Positions 10,571-21,318 of a DNA stretch of 64,000 bases are shown one piece after another; position 1 is the stretch's first letter; each line of letters begins with the position of its first letter. The notes under the pieces were generated by a model. It searched no databases and was not told the origin of the DNA. It saw only the letters and a program-made list of their open reading frames with translations. The DNA lies in contig CANTFL010000234.1 in assembly GCA_947650285.1 (NCBI GenBank), positions 124,001-188,000 of the forward strand. Reading direction: 5' to 3'. The DNA is from Hyaloperonospora brassicae. Lineage: Eukaryota > Oomycota > Peronosporomycetes > Peronosporales > Peronosporaceae. The translations under genes were made by a program, and so were the position numbers.

Positions 10571-11259
10571 CTAAAGTCGGCGACCACGGCGACCACCTTT
10601 TCGGCGCGTGCTGTCTGTCGGGATCGGGGTGACGTCCTCAATGCGTCCGATCTTCAAGCCATTGCGAGCAAGCGCGCGAAGAGCCGATTGCGCACCAGGG
10701 CCCGGTGTCTTGGTCCGGTTGCCACCCGTGGCGCGAATCTTGATATGCAGAGCGGTGACGCCCACCTCCTTGCACTTGGCGGCCACGTCCTGGGCGGCAA
10801 GCATCGCGGCGTACGGCGACGCCTCGTCACGATCCGCCTTCACCTTCATTCCACCCGTTACACGCACGATCGTTTCGCGACCAGACAGGTCGGTCACGTG
10901 CACGAACGTGTCGTTGAACGAGGCGAAAATGTGAGCGACGCCAAACACCTGCTCCCCCTCCTTGAGCGTGGGACCAACGCGCACCACCTCCTCTACTTCC
11001 TTCGTTGCGGTTTTCTTCGACTACACAGCACCGCGCAACGCAAAAAGGCATTTACACAACACGAGAGAGATGAGGGAAAGAAGAGTGAGCACTCTTGACT
11101 GGCGGGCGAGCAAACGTTTGGGCATTTGGTATGGACAGGACGCAACAAGCGCTACAAGTCGAGTCGCTCTGCTCGATCGGACATTGCGCAGCCCAACACC
11201 CGCTAAAACCCTACAACACGTGACTGGCACAGACAGCAAAGAGACGGCGCACGCACCAT
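10571..11259 (-). CDS. RPS14: 40S ribosomal protein S14 (uS11)
   Basis: Small-subunit platform protein at the mRNA exit channel. The main exon 11020-10571 encodes almost the whole protein, with the conserved [38 protein letters not shown] and the basic C-terminus GGRRGRRL. The frame runs back to a TAG acceptor at 11023-11021 and opens with SKKTATKE. I place exon 1 at 11259-11257, which is just the ATG, followed immediately by GTGCGT. This gives a 236 bp intron (11256-11021) and a 150-residue protein beginning MSKKTATKE, the normal length for the family. The intron position is inferred from frame, splice borders and expected length. It converges on PSMD9 with 272 bp between stops. Confidence 0.95.
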
Positions 11260-11352
11260 GATGGATTCGGACTTGAAACTGGGAATGATAGGGTCGAGCA
11301 AGCGCGGAGACGGCTCGGCGCCAGTCAAATTACAGGAAACGTGATTGGTCGA
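11260..11352 (-). promoter_or_regulatory. RPS14 core promoter: initiator plus CCAAT box
   Basis: On the minus strand TCATTCCCAGTTTC (11288-11275) lies 16-29 bp before the ATG and resembles the oomycete initiator plus flanking promoter region (TCATTYBNCAWTTT-like). TCGACCAATCAC at 11352-11341 is an exact 12 bp match to the SLX1/PSMD9 promoter. Confidence 0.5.
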
Positions 11353-11539
11353 TAATCGTCAGGCGAATTGCGCCACTTCGTCTGTTTGCGGTAGTTTGGC
11401 GACACTCGATATCGACTACACACACACATCTTCTTCACACTACGGTCAGACTAAATACGTCGCTCGGTCGGTCGGTCGGGTACACGCACCTCCAGACGCG
11501 CCCAAAGCCCGTGGACAGTCAGTCGTTGCTGCGCTGCCG

Positions 11540-14500
11540 TCACAAGCAAACAGACGAGAGCATTGCACTGGACGGACGACGAAGCACCTGACTGTCGTCC
11601 AGGGGGCTGCAGGTCGATATGTAGCTACTATTGCCGGCTTCGACTGTCCGCTCCTCCACGACGGTCTCTCCCCAGTGCTGCGCTGTGAGCTGTGCGAGCA
11701 CGAGATGGTCCGCCAGGGTCACGACACTGGCCATCCGTGAAAGCACCACGTCGCACACGACCAGCAGTGGCATCGTCGCTGGCATCAGTCGAGCAGCATC
11801 AGGTGACTGGGCACGCACTTTCATCATGTACCACAAAGCGCGCGTCATGGCCAGAGTCAGGCGGGAGCTGCCTCCGCAAAAACAGCTCAGCATCGACAAG
11901 AGTCCGACCAGAACGTAGTCCAACGCACGCAGCTGCAGCTCCACTTCAGACGCCGACGTCTCGAGCAGCCAGAGCAGCAAAAGCGGCAGGTACAGTGCCC
12001 GTGCGTTGCGGGAGAACGCTGCCGTCACTGCGGTAGTCAATTGGGCAGCCGATCGAGTCACTGTGAGCACGCGGGCAAAGCACGCCATCGTGACTGGAGC
12101 CGACAGTGCAACGTCGTTGGTCGTGAACGCAAACAGAAATGCCGGTACAAAAGCTCGCGTTGTTGTCAGCAGAGGCATTCGACGTCGACTGCTGCAAAAT
12201 TGGGTGCGCACGACCGAATAGACCAGCACGACGTGCAGGACAAGTGCAGCCATTGCGACAACAAGCAGCGACAGCATTGGAGACGCAAATGAATGCCACT
12301 CGCGATGGTGAAGCACCACGTGCCCCAGCGTGAGCGAGAAAAAGCCTGCGGGGGCCAAATGTTGCTCCATGGACCGGATCAACCACTCGAGGGCAAGCTG
12401 CAGTTCCATCAGAAAGCCCACGATGTAATGGCGAGTGTTTCGTGGATCTGCCTTGGCTGGGTTTGTTACATGTCGTGACTCGAACAACACCGCTCGAGCA
12501 CCACGTCTCAGTCGCAGGATCCGCTTCCCGCACACGTATCCCAGAGGCAAGGCAATCAAGACGAGGCCTTCCAGCGAGATCATTCCATCGATTGTCGCCA
12601 CGGTGGACTGCGCAGCCATCGTGTGACGTGGTCGCGCAGGCATTACCGAAGTAGCCAATAGGCCGTAACTGTTGGCCGTGGTTTCCATTGCGTCAAGCAA
12701 CACCGGGTAGTACACTGCACTCGATGCCGGGGTTTTGTACACTGAAGAGACTTCTCGCAAAGCAAACACAGCTGGACCACTACCAGTAATGTCGGAAACA
12801 TTCGTGCTTACCTCTTTCGACAGCGGCAACGACAACGACGCATTCGAACATGCGTATCGATCATGCCCTAGTTGCTGCAGATATGCGCCATTGCTTTTGC
12901 AGAGAAGTCCAACAGTGCCTATGGGGAACGATGTCGCGCCTAGAGCATCCGACAGTATCGATGCTGCTGAACTGGCCGCGCGGCGGCTTCCCCTGAACCA
13001 ACCAAACGTGTGCGTCAACCACATCGCCAGAACTCCTTCGACGGTAGCTACTGCTGCCAACAGTAACGCGTATCCCGTCGAACGCAAGCCAAGAACCAGC
13101 GCACCTTTGTCTGCGCAGCCCACGAGATCTGACATTGCGTTGACGACGTAGCAGACCAGTAGCGGAATCGTCACTGCGGTCCATACTCGCATAAATAAAT
13201 GTCCAGGTAGCAGAAGCCATCGCGTGCCGGTGGCAAGCACCAACTGCCCGGTACTCTCTTGGCGTTCATGTACTTCAGCGCTAGACAAGGAAAAGACGCT
13301 GGCATCAATTGCCACAGCGCGCACCAAAACAGCTCCTATAGACAGCCCAAGCACGACACATGCCGCCAGCAGTAGCCACTGCTGAACCCAGTCACGACCA
13401 ATTCCCACACGCTGATGCTTCTGGGCCTGCTCCAGAGGCTTGTTCAGACCCGGTACCTTGAACGGAATACCGTAAAAACCATCATGGTCGTAGGCACGTC
13501 GCAGTGCTACCGGAGACGTGCAGTGAGATCCAGGTGACGTCGGATCCGCATTGCCAGTCGGGCCATAAGCGTCGTGACCTGGCAGGAAGCGCCGTACAGC
13601 GCGTGACAGCGAAGCCGACAAACTTTGTACACGATCAGCCAACGTCGTTCGCTGCGAGAACGATACGCGTGAAGCATCAAACGGTGAGCTCATTGATGAC
13701 TGCTTTACGCCGCTGTAGCCGCTTCCTGTCTTCCGCAAAAATGTTCGTATGGTATCAGTAAACGTGCCCGGCAACCATCCTGATATCCTCGCATTGCCGA
13801 CACCATCGCTTGAACCCAAGTCACGAGGAGTCGTGAACAATGCCGCTAAAGGTGACGCCGAGAGTTGTGATGACTCGTTAGCCGATAGTCGTGCTAGAGT
13901 AGCTGTTTGTGGCACACGCGGAGCTGTCCGTCCAAAAATCGCATCGGGTCTGCTGACACCGCCTTCTTCAGAACCGGTAGAGGCAGAAAAGAAAATGCCA
14001 CGTGCACTTCTGCTTTTGCTTGCCGAAACTTCGGAGTTCAATGCTTGATCCGCTTCCCTGTACAGCAAATCAGTTCTGCGAACAGCGGATCCCTCGGGGC
14101 TCACCACATAGTTTATGTGCTTTGCAATGTAGTCAGGAGATGCAATCGACCGAGTCGTTGTACTTCCTGGGCTCTCGCTTCCGATCGTCACCGCCATTGC
14201 CCCCTGCTGATGGGAGTCTCGTTGCTGAAGCGCCGATACAAAAGCGCCATTCTTCAAGTGCCATCCGGCTAAATCGTCGCCACTGCGCAAATCCTTCAGA
14301 TCAATAACCAGGCTCGTCTTGGAACTATGGCAAGCAACACTGCGCAGTAGGCCTACATGGCTGTCCGTGCGCTGATCCACTGATGTGCAAGCGCGCACTT
14401 GTCGATTTGTTGGCCTATATACTTCTCGTTCGTCGACCGCGAGCACACCGTTCTGGGGTGTGCGCCGAAAGAAGGCTTCTACGTTGCGTCGATCCTTACA

Positions 14501-17491
14501 CTGCGTCGCACGACCATCGCTTTTTGAGCGCCCTGGTTTCGCTGGATTGAGCGTAGCCTTCCGTTGCCTTCCGTTCAGCGACCGTTGCTCACCTTTTCCC
14601 GTCGTCCCAGCTTCAGATCCAGTTACTCCTGAAGATTTGCGGTGCGTGTCCAATGCTCCCCGGCTACAACTAGAGCCACGATAAACTCCAGTATAGTCGA
14701 TGCGATCAGTACCTTCGTCGTACGATGATGCAACAGATGATCGATTTCCAGACGACGTCGTTGGTATCGATGCCGAAATCGATGAAGGAGGCCTTCGAGC
14801 ACCACTTTCTGACAGAGCTGACACTGAAACGGAAGTCAAACCTCGAGGCAACTGTTTTGTCTTGAGTGGGGGTACACGCTGAGGTCTTGAGCCGAGAGTG
14901 ACGTCTACCGCGTTTCCAGATCGAGAGTCTGCGACCACGTCGCGAGTCATAATAGCGGCCAGGAGAGCCGCAGATGAAAACTGTACGGGACTCGTTGAGT
15001 ATGCTGAGGACACAGCCGGAGATCTGGACACCTCAGCGTTGTGGTCGTCATTGCCACGCGGAATCACTATTGGCCTGTACACTACCCGTTCCGTCTTGTG
15101 AGCAGGCATGTCTAGGTCTGGAGTTGCTACTGCTCGGTTCGACGCACGCTTCTCTTCGGCTGTACTTCGCTTCAGCGGCCATTGCGATCCTGCTGAAGAA
15201 GGAGGCTGCGCAGCATTGAAAGAGACGAAAGGAAGCTCGTCGCTCGCAGCCAATGACTGGGACGCCGCCGAAGATACTAAAGAGCTGTCCCAACTCGTGT
15301 CACAAACACTCGTGCTTGCACTTTTGCTGTCACTGTGGACCAAGTGCGATTCTCCACAATCTACTAGCGCGCTATAACTACAATCCAGCCCATCAGCGGC
15401 ATTGACTGAGTCGCTGTAGCTGCGGTCTGAAGAATCCGACATAGCCGAGTTGGCATCGGAAATGTCTCTGGACGGGTGCTTGCCAGCGCCCTGTGATAAC
15501 ATATCCCCATCGCACTTTTCATTCTGGTCAGCACCGTCGCCCACGACATTTGCCATTTTCGTAAACATGTCTTCTCCAGTACACTGAGCGTCCGATGTCA
15601 TCCAGCATCCAGACGAAACGCGTTCTTGCAAATCGTCACCATTATCATTCGTATGACCAGAGCGTGGCGCAGACATGGACGGAGTCGAAGGCCTGCGCGC
15701 CACTGATGTGCGCACTTCAATCCCACTTTCGATACAATGGTCATCACTTTGTGATCCGGATGCTCGCAAAGATGTTACGTTACCGCGAAAAGACCCAAGG
15801 CTATCGTCGTTGGCTAGCTTACCATCTCCCGAGTCCAGCAACAATGTTCTCCGAGACTTGCGAGTTGCTGCCGTATGTCGTGAGGATGCTGTCGGTAGGA
15901 CAGCACTCGACCGTCTATATACAGGGTACTCGGCAATTTTGTCGGTACTTGATAAGCCGTTAGTGACCAGTGCCTCGTCATCGTCTACACTTGTGTCCCC
16001 ACTTTGGACCGACTTCTCATCGCTTTCAGCTGTTGCTGTGCGTGTTGCGATGCAGCTAGTTGCGTTACTGACACAACGACCAGGCAACCTATGTAATACT
16101 TCATCCTCTACATCATGCACACACGACGTCGCAGCGGACGTTTCCGCACAAACTTGTGCAGCATTCCCTGCTCTAGAGTCGCCTTCATCAAAGGAAGTTC
16201 GCGAGGCACATCTGTTCGAAGGGATACTACCCACACTGTCACTCTTCACGCCAATCAATGCAACCTGGCCTTCTTGCAATCGATGCGACATGTCATCGTC
16301 CTCTAGCTCAAACGAGACTGCGACACTTGACCGGATAGAACTCGACATGCTTGACCTCAAGATCAGCGGTGCATCACCACTTGCACTTCCAGCGCTTGCA
16401 GTGTTATCTGCTCCACCAACCAGGATCTTGTCTTTTCGCAATGCACAAGAATTGCCGCTTCTTGCCAAACTCTTCCTTCCGCAAACTTTGTCTTGCGTCT
16501 CGCTGTTTGCTCCTGCTGGAGTCTGATGATACACAAAGCTACTTTTCTGCGCTGTCATGGTACGCGGACTCGATGAAGAGGCCTGACCAACCGCTTCTGT
16601 CGAGATATCATCATCACCATTGTCAAGCCAAGTAAGTCGATGACCGCTTTTTGCTTCAGATGTGTCACGTTCCAACCTGCACACGCCATCGCATTCCTTG
16701 CTGTCTCCACCATTGTTCAGCACGTCCGTGGACTCACTTTCTATATGGCTGTTCGGTCGCACGTATTCACGCTCTCCGCTATCATCAGCAGATTTCTCCG
16801 AAAGAGGTCGCTGATAGACAAAGCTACTATCCACAAAACTGCAATCATCGAAATCACCCTGTACTTTTTCGTGCCAACTGTCCTCATCATCGTCGTCACC
16901 GTCATTCAGCATACTAGGGCGACACACAAAACTTGTGTCGGCTTCCGTAAAGCTGTCTGCTTCTGTAAAACTATGCTCGTCCGAAAAGCTGGGTCGACGT
17001 TCATCAATATCAAGTTCTTCATCGGCGCCAACGCTCCGAGGCCAGGATGACCAGCTGCCGCAGAGATCACTATCACGGACAACCGTGTCTTCTCCTGTAG
17101 CAATCTCTTGACAGCCCTGACGCAGTACAGCACTCTCGTCGGTTGTCCCCCTCACCGCTTTCTTCATGTCATTCCTCCTGTCGTCTCTCTGTCCAACATC
17201 AGCTCCAGATTTTGCCATCACCAGACGAAAGCTGCCAGTCTCATTGGCGTCTTGACCTTTCTCGGTCTGTAATAGCGCCAATCCATGTGACGAGTCCGTA
17301 TACACGCAGCCATCACCTGCCTGCTCTTGCGTCCCACACAACGCGCGCGCGTGCGCATCGTCGTCTTCGTCGTCGTCGGCTTTGCTGCTCACGGACAGAA
17401 ACGAGGAAAACGCGCTCTTTCTCCGTGTCGACGCCAAGTGGGAGTCACGACTGCGTGCGCGTGTCGACTGCGGTACGTGGGCGTCGGACAT
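11540..17491 (-). CDS. very large protein with divergent SLC1-type (DAACS) transporter domain
   Basis: A single open exon of 1,983 residues. Residues 1 to about 1365 are Ser/Asp-rich, low-complexity and probably disordered and cytoplasmic. They contain spaced Tyr-Arg-Pro-like motifs (SFVCRPS near 187, SFVYQRP near 222, VYRP near 805 and 1022). From about 1370 the protein is a polytopic membrane domain. The order WLLLPGHLFMRVWTAV (about 1422), FAFTTNDVALSAPVT (about 1774), RNARALYLP (about 1834) and CDVVLSRMASVV (about 1910) matches the SLC1 glutamate/neutral amino-acid transporter fold: TM2, the HP1 Ser-rich tip, the TM7 NMDGT segment and the TM8 substrate site. The Ser cluster of HP1 and the NMDGT cation motif are not conserved, so transport activity is uncertain. 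The first ATG of the frame is used. The N-terminus is the least certain part. It is divergent from the small exon-like ORF at 17607. Confidence 0.75.
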   Translation of the reverse strand: MSDAHVPQSTRARSRDSHLASTRRKSAFSSFLSVSSKADDDEDDDAHARALCGTQEQAGDGCVYTDSSHGLALLQTEKGQDANETGSFRLVMAKSGADVGQRDDRRNDMKKAVRGTTDESAVLRQGCQEIATGEDTVVRDSDLCGSWSSWPRSVGADEELDIDERRPSFSDEHSFTEADSFTEADTSFVCRPSMLNDGDDDDEDSWHEKVQGDFDDCSFVDSSFVYQRPLSEKSADDSGEREYVRPNSHIESESTDVLNNGGDSKECDGVCRLERDTSEAKSGHRLTWLDNGDDDISTEAVGQASSSSPRTMTAQKSSFVYHQTPAGANSETQDKVCGRKSLARSGNSCALRKDKILVGGADNTASAGSASGDAPLILRSSMSSSIRSSVAVSFELEDDDMSHRLQEGQVALIGVKSDSVGSIPSNRCASRTSFDEGDSRAGNAAQVCAETSAATSCVHDVEDEVLHRLPGRCVSNATSCIATRTATAESDEKSVQSGDTSVDDDEALVTNGLSSTDKIAEYPVYRRSSAVLPTASSRHTAATRKSRRTLLLDSGDGKLANDDSLGSFRGNVTSLRASGSQSDDHCIESGIEVRTSVARRPSTPSMSAPRSGHTNDNGDDLQERVSSGCWMTSDAQCTGEDMFTKMANVVGDGADQNEKCDGDMLSQGAGKHPSRDISDANSAMSDSSDRSYSDSVNAADGLDCSYSALVDCGESHLVHSDSKSASTSVCDTSWDSSLVSSAASQSLAASDELPFVSFNAAQPPSSAGSQWPLKRSTAEEKRASNRAVATPDLDMPAHKTERVVYRPIVIPRGNDDHNAEVSRSPAVSSAYSTSPVQFSSAALLAAIMTRDVVADSRSGNAVDVTLGSRPQRVPPLKTKQLPRGLTSVSVSALSESGARRPPSSISASIPTTSSGNRSSVASSYDEGTDRIDYTGVYRGSSCSRGALDTHRKSSGVTGSEAGTTGKGEQRSLNGRQRKATLNPAKPGRSKSDGRATQCKDRRNVEAFFRRTPQNGVLAVDEREVYRPTNRQVRACTSVDQRTDSHVGLLRSVACHSSKTSLVIDLKDLRSGDDLAGWHLKNGAFVSALQQRDSHQQGAMAVTIGSESPGSTTTRSIASPDYIAKHINYVVSPEGSAVRRTDLLYREADQALNSEVSASKSRSARGIFFSASTGSEEGGVSRPDAIFGRTAPRVPQTATLARLSANESSQLSASPLAALFTTPRDLGSSDGVGNARISGWLPGTFTDTIRTFLRKTGSGYSGVKQSSMSSPFDASRVSFSQRTTLADRVQSLSASLSRAVRRFLPGHDAYGPTGNADPTSPGSHCTSPVALRRAYDHDGFYGIPFKVPGLNKPLEQAQKHQRVGIGRDWVQQWLLLAACVVLGLSIGAVLVRAVAIDASVFSLSSAEVHERQESTGQLVLATGTRWLLLPGHLFMRVWTAVTIPLLVCYVVNAMSDLVGCADKGALVLGLRSTGYALLLAAVATVEGVLAMWLTHTFGWFRGSRRAASSAASILSDALGATSFPIGTVGLLCKSNGAYLQQLGHDRYACSNASLSLPLSKEVSTNVSDITGSGPAVFALREVSSVYKTPASSAVYYPVLLDAMETTANSYGLLATSVMPARPRHTMAAQSTVATIDGMISLEGLVLIALPLGYVCGKRILRLRRGARAVLFESRHVTNPAKADPRNTRHYIVGFLMELQLALEWLIRSMEQHLAPAGFFSLTLGHVVLHHREWHSFASPMLSLLVVAMAALVLHVVLVYSVVRTQFCSSRRRMPLLTTTRAFVPAFLFAFTTNDVALSAPVTMACFARVLTVTRSAAQLTTAVTAAFSRNARALYLPLLLLWLLETSASEVELQLRALDYVLVGLLSMLSCFCGGSSRLTLAMTRALWYMMKVRAQSPDAARLMPATMPLLVVCDVVLSRMASVVTLADHLVLAQLTAQHWGETVVEERTVEAGNSSYISTCSPLDDSQVLRRPSSAMLSSVCL

Positions 17492-17606
17492 CGCAGGCGC
17501 TCGCGGTCTCGTGACTAAATAGTTTCGCCCTCACCAAATCTCTCACTCACTCTTGGAGAACAGTGCGTCGCGTTGTGTGCATAGAGCACGAGTGGAGTCA
17601 CTCATC

Positions 17607-17705
17607 ATGACGCAGAGCTCGAAGGGGTTCTGGGCGGAACGCTACCCATCTGGCGAGTGCGGTACGGGCTGTTCTCCTCCGCCTGGCAAGCGAGACGACG
17701 AGTAG
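17607..17705 (+). other. possible orphan first exon, 32 residues
   Basis: An ATG frame (MTQSSKGFWAERYPSG...) ends at TAG, but the same position reads GA|GTAGGT and could be a splice donor. It is divergent to the transporter gene, 115 bp from its start. I find no downstream exon before the repeats, so it may be a gene cut off by transposons or chance. Confidence 0.2.
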
Positions 17706-19029
17706 GTCTATTGTTAGTATCGACTCGGATCGACTGTAGAAGAGCGAGATTGACATGACATTGTCCGACTTTTGGTTCACTGTCGGCGAAAACCACCTAG
17801 TTTTGGCACCATGTGGTAAACAAGAATTTGGACAATTCTCCTGTGGGTGATATCGACCATTATTGCAAGTGACTTAATGCCACCGCTAAGAGAAGTTGAC
17901 AAAACTTGTTTGAGCTGGAAGCAGTAATGTCGGACGATCTCGGGTCACCAAAATGAACGCAAAAAACGAGACCTTGATCCTTACAAGTGCAACGAAACAA
18001 GTTGGCAGTAAAACTGGTGATAGAAGAATTGACTTGCATCCCGGACCCCTGCACACTGGCAGTGCGGGAAGCGCGCTGATGTATTAGGTAAGCTCACTTG
18101 CGACAAAACGAAACAACACCAATTGCCAGCAAAACTTGGCTGCAACATCAATTTGTTACGTTACCGATTCGCGGATCGATTTGCTTCATTACGTGGGGCA
18201 TGGTACGCGCAATGTACACGTCGGTGGTAGAGCATCGTTGTAATAAGCCGATACATTGTTGTATGTAGCCGATCGAGACAGAAACATCGGCTGTTTTTTT
18301 TGTCTGACTGATGATGCACTTCCACGTCGGTTTATGGTCAAGGCTGAAAAGAGGTGCAAAGCGAAAACACTCGCGCTACATTGACGCCTGACAGGCATGT
18401 CGGCGACAGCAACTCATATCATTGATTTCCTCGCCGATTGATTCGCTCCCTTTTGTATTTGGAAGCCTTTTCGCAGGCTGTCAAACTCGACGTATAGCCT
18501 CCGATGGGTTGTCGGGTCAGGCGTCAACTCACTTCCATCCATCACCGCTTTTGTATCAGGTAAACGTTTCCACACGGGACTTTTCAGATCACGATTTACT
18601 CACAATCCATCTTGTCTTATGTTGGATGACCCTTTTACACCATTTTGATATCAGTGAAGATGTCGATATAAATATCATCGCTATTGATATTTAGTACTAT
18701 CATGTTTGCGGACAATTGTCAAGAGCATAATCTCGTGCTAAACAATTTACTAGAATGAATGTGACATGCACTTGCTGATGACGAGAACAAAAAAACGGGT
18801 CGCACGATGAGAGAAAATATAATGCAATAAATAATCAAAACTAAAAAAAGTTGTCCACTAACGAATTCTACGACCGAATGTAGACATGCCTGAAATCAGC
18901 CATATAAAATCACGTACTTCTTCTTTGCTCACTCTCATATTTTGATTATCAGGGCCCCTGTGTTGTTTCCCATCGACAGTCCGTATGAAAAAGAAATAGG
19001 ATGTTTTACGATGTAGGCGTAATTTAAAG
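17706..19029. other. gene-poor stretch with transposon-end-like motifs
   Basis: No gene recognised. ACGTGGGGCAT at 18191-18201 is the exact reverse complement of ATGCCCCACGT at 19045-19055. A-rich ATGCA sequence with ATGCCTGAAATCA (18820-18900) resembles the subterminal arrays at 5727-5970. These look like ends of non-autonomous DNA elements. Confidence 0.35.
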
Positions 19030-19129
19030 TGAGGGAAATAAAAAATGCCCCACGTCCTAAAATACTCAAGTTAGTGTGGTACACATAAAAACACACGTCT
19101 TTGATCGTTTTCGTTTACCACTTTACGGC

Positions 19130-19256
19130 CGTGACCAACCCCCGCCCGATTCGGGAGGCGCGAAGAGGGTTCTGCTGCGGGCGTGCTGCGCTTGCAGCCA
19201 CCAGTTGCAGAGCCCTCTCCGCGGCCCAGCCCCAAACAGGGCGAGGGTTGGTCACG
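19130..19256. repeat. 127 bp GC-rich long hairpin
   Basis: CGTGACCAACCCCCGCCC (19130-19147) pairs with GGGCGAGGGTTGGTCACG (19239-19256) with one mismatch. Inner segments (GAGGGTTCTGC with GCAGAGCCCTC) extend the stem. It is far more GC-rich than its surroundings. Confidence 0.7.
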
Positions 19257-19326
19257 TCCAGCCCCAGTCGGTCTGTGCTAATCTTGTTGATACTGATGTT
19301 ATTGCTTTTGTTATTGTTATTTCAGT

Positions 19327-19595
19327 AGCTATTGTTGATTTTATTGCTGCTACTGGTGATGCTACTGCTGTTGCTGCTGCTGTTGTTATTGTAGGTGCTA
19401 TTGTTGATGTTTTTGCTGCTACTGGTGATGCTGCTGTTGTTATTGTAGGTGCTATTGTTGATGTTGTTTCTGCTACTGGTGATGCTACTGTTGTTGCTAC
19501 TGCTGCTGTTGTTATTTTAGGTGCTATTGTTGATGTTGTTGCTGCTACTGGTGATGCTACTGTTGTTGCTACTGATGCCGTTGTTATTGTAGGTG
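19327..19595. repeat. imperfect minisatellite of NNT triplets
   Basis: A unit reading (GTTGTTATTGTAGGTGCTATT + GTTGATGTTGTTGCTGCTACT + GGTGATGCTACT) recurs about four times with small length changes. It stays open in one frame (VIVGAIVDVVAATGDAT), but nearly every codon ends in T, which suggests triplet slippage and not a real protein. Confidence 0.7.
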
Positions 19596-20452
19596 CTGCG
19601 CTTAAGTTGTTTAAAGTGTGGCTGCATCATGATTCTCGACATGAGAGGCATTTCTCAAAAGTAGCGTGGTGGGTGCAGGATACAGATGAAGTGAGCTTGG
19701 ATATTGTGCTGCTTTGCTACAAGGTTCGTACATCAAATTTAGAGCCAGCATATTCAGACTCGCGTAATCTTATTAAAAGTGTGGCGCCTTACAACATATA
19801 TCATTATTAGGTTAATAAAAAATGCAGAACGCCTGCGTGGGCGCGGGCAAACGTGACGTAAGTGGTAATTAAGCACTGTGTAGCGTCAGAGTATTGTCTG
19901 CGAAGACATCCGATACTTTGCTAATACCAATCTGTCAATTTGTTTGCCGGTGACGTCGCAGTTAGTTCTTAAATACATCCTGATTATTGGCATCTTGAAA
20001 TATGGCTTGGCAACTCAACTTGTTGTGACCATGAGATGCACCGAAGCTACAGCGATTGTTCTTCTTTATCACTATCTTTGCGGCCACCTCCTTCGCGATT
20101 AGTAACCGTTTAGGAGCATTCCTTCATTTCGTGATAGACAAGAGTACGTGTAGGATGACGGTAATGGCCTTAGGAAGTAAACTTCTTCTCCAAAAACCAG
20201 TGTGTGTCGATAGCAGCAGCGCTGACTTGCCCTTGTACTTTGATAGAGGCACGGTACGAGCTGGTAGATACTTCGTATGTTACATTTGGGCATAAAAACG
20301 CCAAAAATGTATACTTAACTCACTTGCTACATCGACTGCTGCCAACGTCTACTCACTTGCTGTTGTCGAGCCTCTTCCGTTATACTAAGACGTGGGGTAA
20401 TTTTATATTATTGTGATTAATGGGGCATTTTATTATTTTCCCTTTCAGGTGT

Positions 20453-20899
20453 CGATTATGGCCATAAAATGAGGCCACCGTTTTTATGAAACTTCGTTCG
20501 AAAATACCTGATTGGAATCGAAAAATGCTGCTTAAATATATCTATTTATTGTAGTAGTTCAACCTCCTATATTCATACCTCATTAGCTGTAAATTTGTTG
20601 TTTTGTGTAGCTGACGCGTTAGCAATTTCGTATGGAATGGATAGTGCAGCGTCAAAATGGCGCGAGGATGATGTTAAAATGGATGCTTGAATCACGACTT
20701 GAGGCAGCATGAGATGACGCTAAGACAAACAACATTAAGAAGAGATAAGATAGTGGATAACTGACGGAGTATTTTCGTGCTATTGCGGTTGGTCACACAG
20801 ATGATCGCGAAAACTAAGGTATATTAGACGCTAGCAAAGAAGAAATTCTGATAGATTTATGACCGTCACATCGTTTAAGCTGTTGGTCGTTCCAGTAAA
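20453..20899. other. no gene seen
   Basis: AT-rich DNA without a supportable open frame, between the 1.4 kb element and the trinucleotide repeat. Confidence 0.4.
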
Positions 20900-20913
20900 A
20901 GTATTAGTAGTAT

Positions 20914-20969
<56 letters not shown>

Positions 20970-20970
20970 C
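20900..20970. repeat. (AGT)n microsatellite
   Basis: More than 20 copies of AGT, nearly perfect after an interrupted start. Confidence 0.97.
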
Positions 20971-21019
20971 TCGTAAGGATCTAGATGTTGCAGTATGGAT
21001 GCTGCACCGGTTACCGTGT

Positions 21020-21318
21020 CCAATCTGACACCACGTCACATGAGTAAGTCTATCACGTCAACTTGATCACGTTACTTATTGATCGGACGCGTAGAACTAT
21101 TGGATGCGTAGGATGATTGGACGCGCATAAACCAGGTTGATCAGATGCAACATGTGATAGGATGCAGTCTAGAGTATTGAGAGCTACAGCTTCTAGATCA
21201 TTCAGTTCGAATCTCCCATCTTCAGCTCAAGTGTTTACTCTTTGGTCTTCCAAGTGAGCCTTTGCGTTCTCCAGGATACTCTACGAGTCTGCGCCTATGT
21301 AATATGAGACCAACGCGC
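21020..21318 (+). repeat. Copia-1 LTR/leader fragment
   Basis: It resembles the start of the Copia at 61.1 kb. Shared parts are the GGACGCGTAG...GATGATTGGACGCG...GGTTGATCAGATGCA...GGATGCAGTCTA series and the leader AATATGAGACCAA just before the gag ATG. The left border is not defined. Confidence 0.55.

Larger units (their letters stand above)
19030..20452. mobile_element. 1.4 kb non-autonomous element with imperfect terminal inverted repeats
   Basis: The left end carries GGGAAATAAAAAATGCCCCA (19033-19052). The right end carries its near reverse complement, TGGGGCATTTTATTATTTTCCC (about 20421-20444), plus GACGTGGGGTAA (from 20390). It is about 1.4 kb long, like the element at 5727-7110. No transposase was seen. 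It contains the hairpin and trinucleotide repeats listed separately. Exact ends and target duplication were not determined. Confidence 0.4.

Noticed and set aside
11946..12533. 195-codon minus-strand ORF, and similar frames over the transporter gene
   Set aside because: Out-of-frame shadows of the 1,983-codon gene, without any domain.
19076..19810. 244-codon ORF with VIVGAIVDVVAATGDA repeats as a membrane protein gene
   Set aside because: It follows a T-ending triplet repeat and a GC-rich hairpin inside a transposon-like unit; the open frame is explained by slippage.
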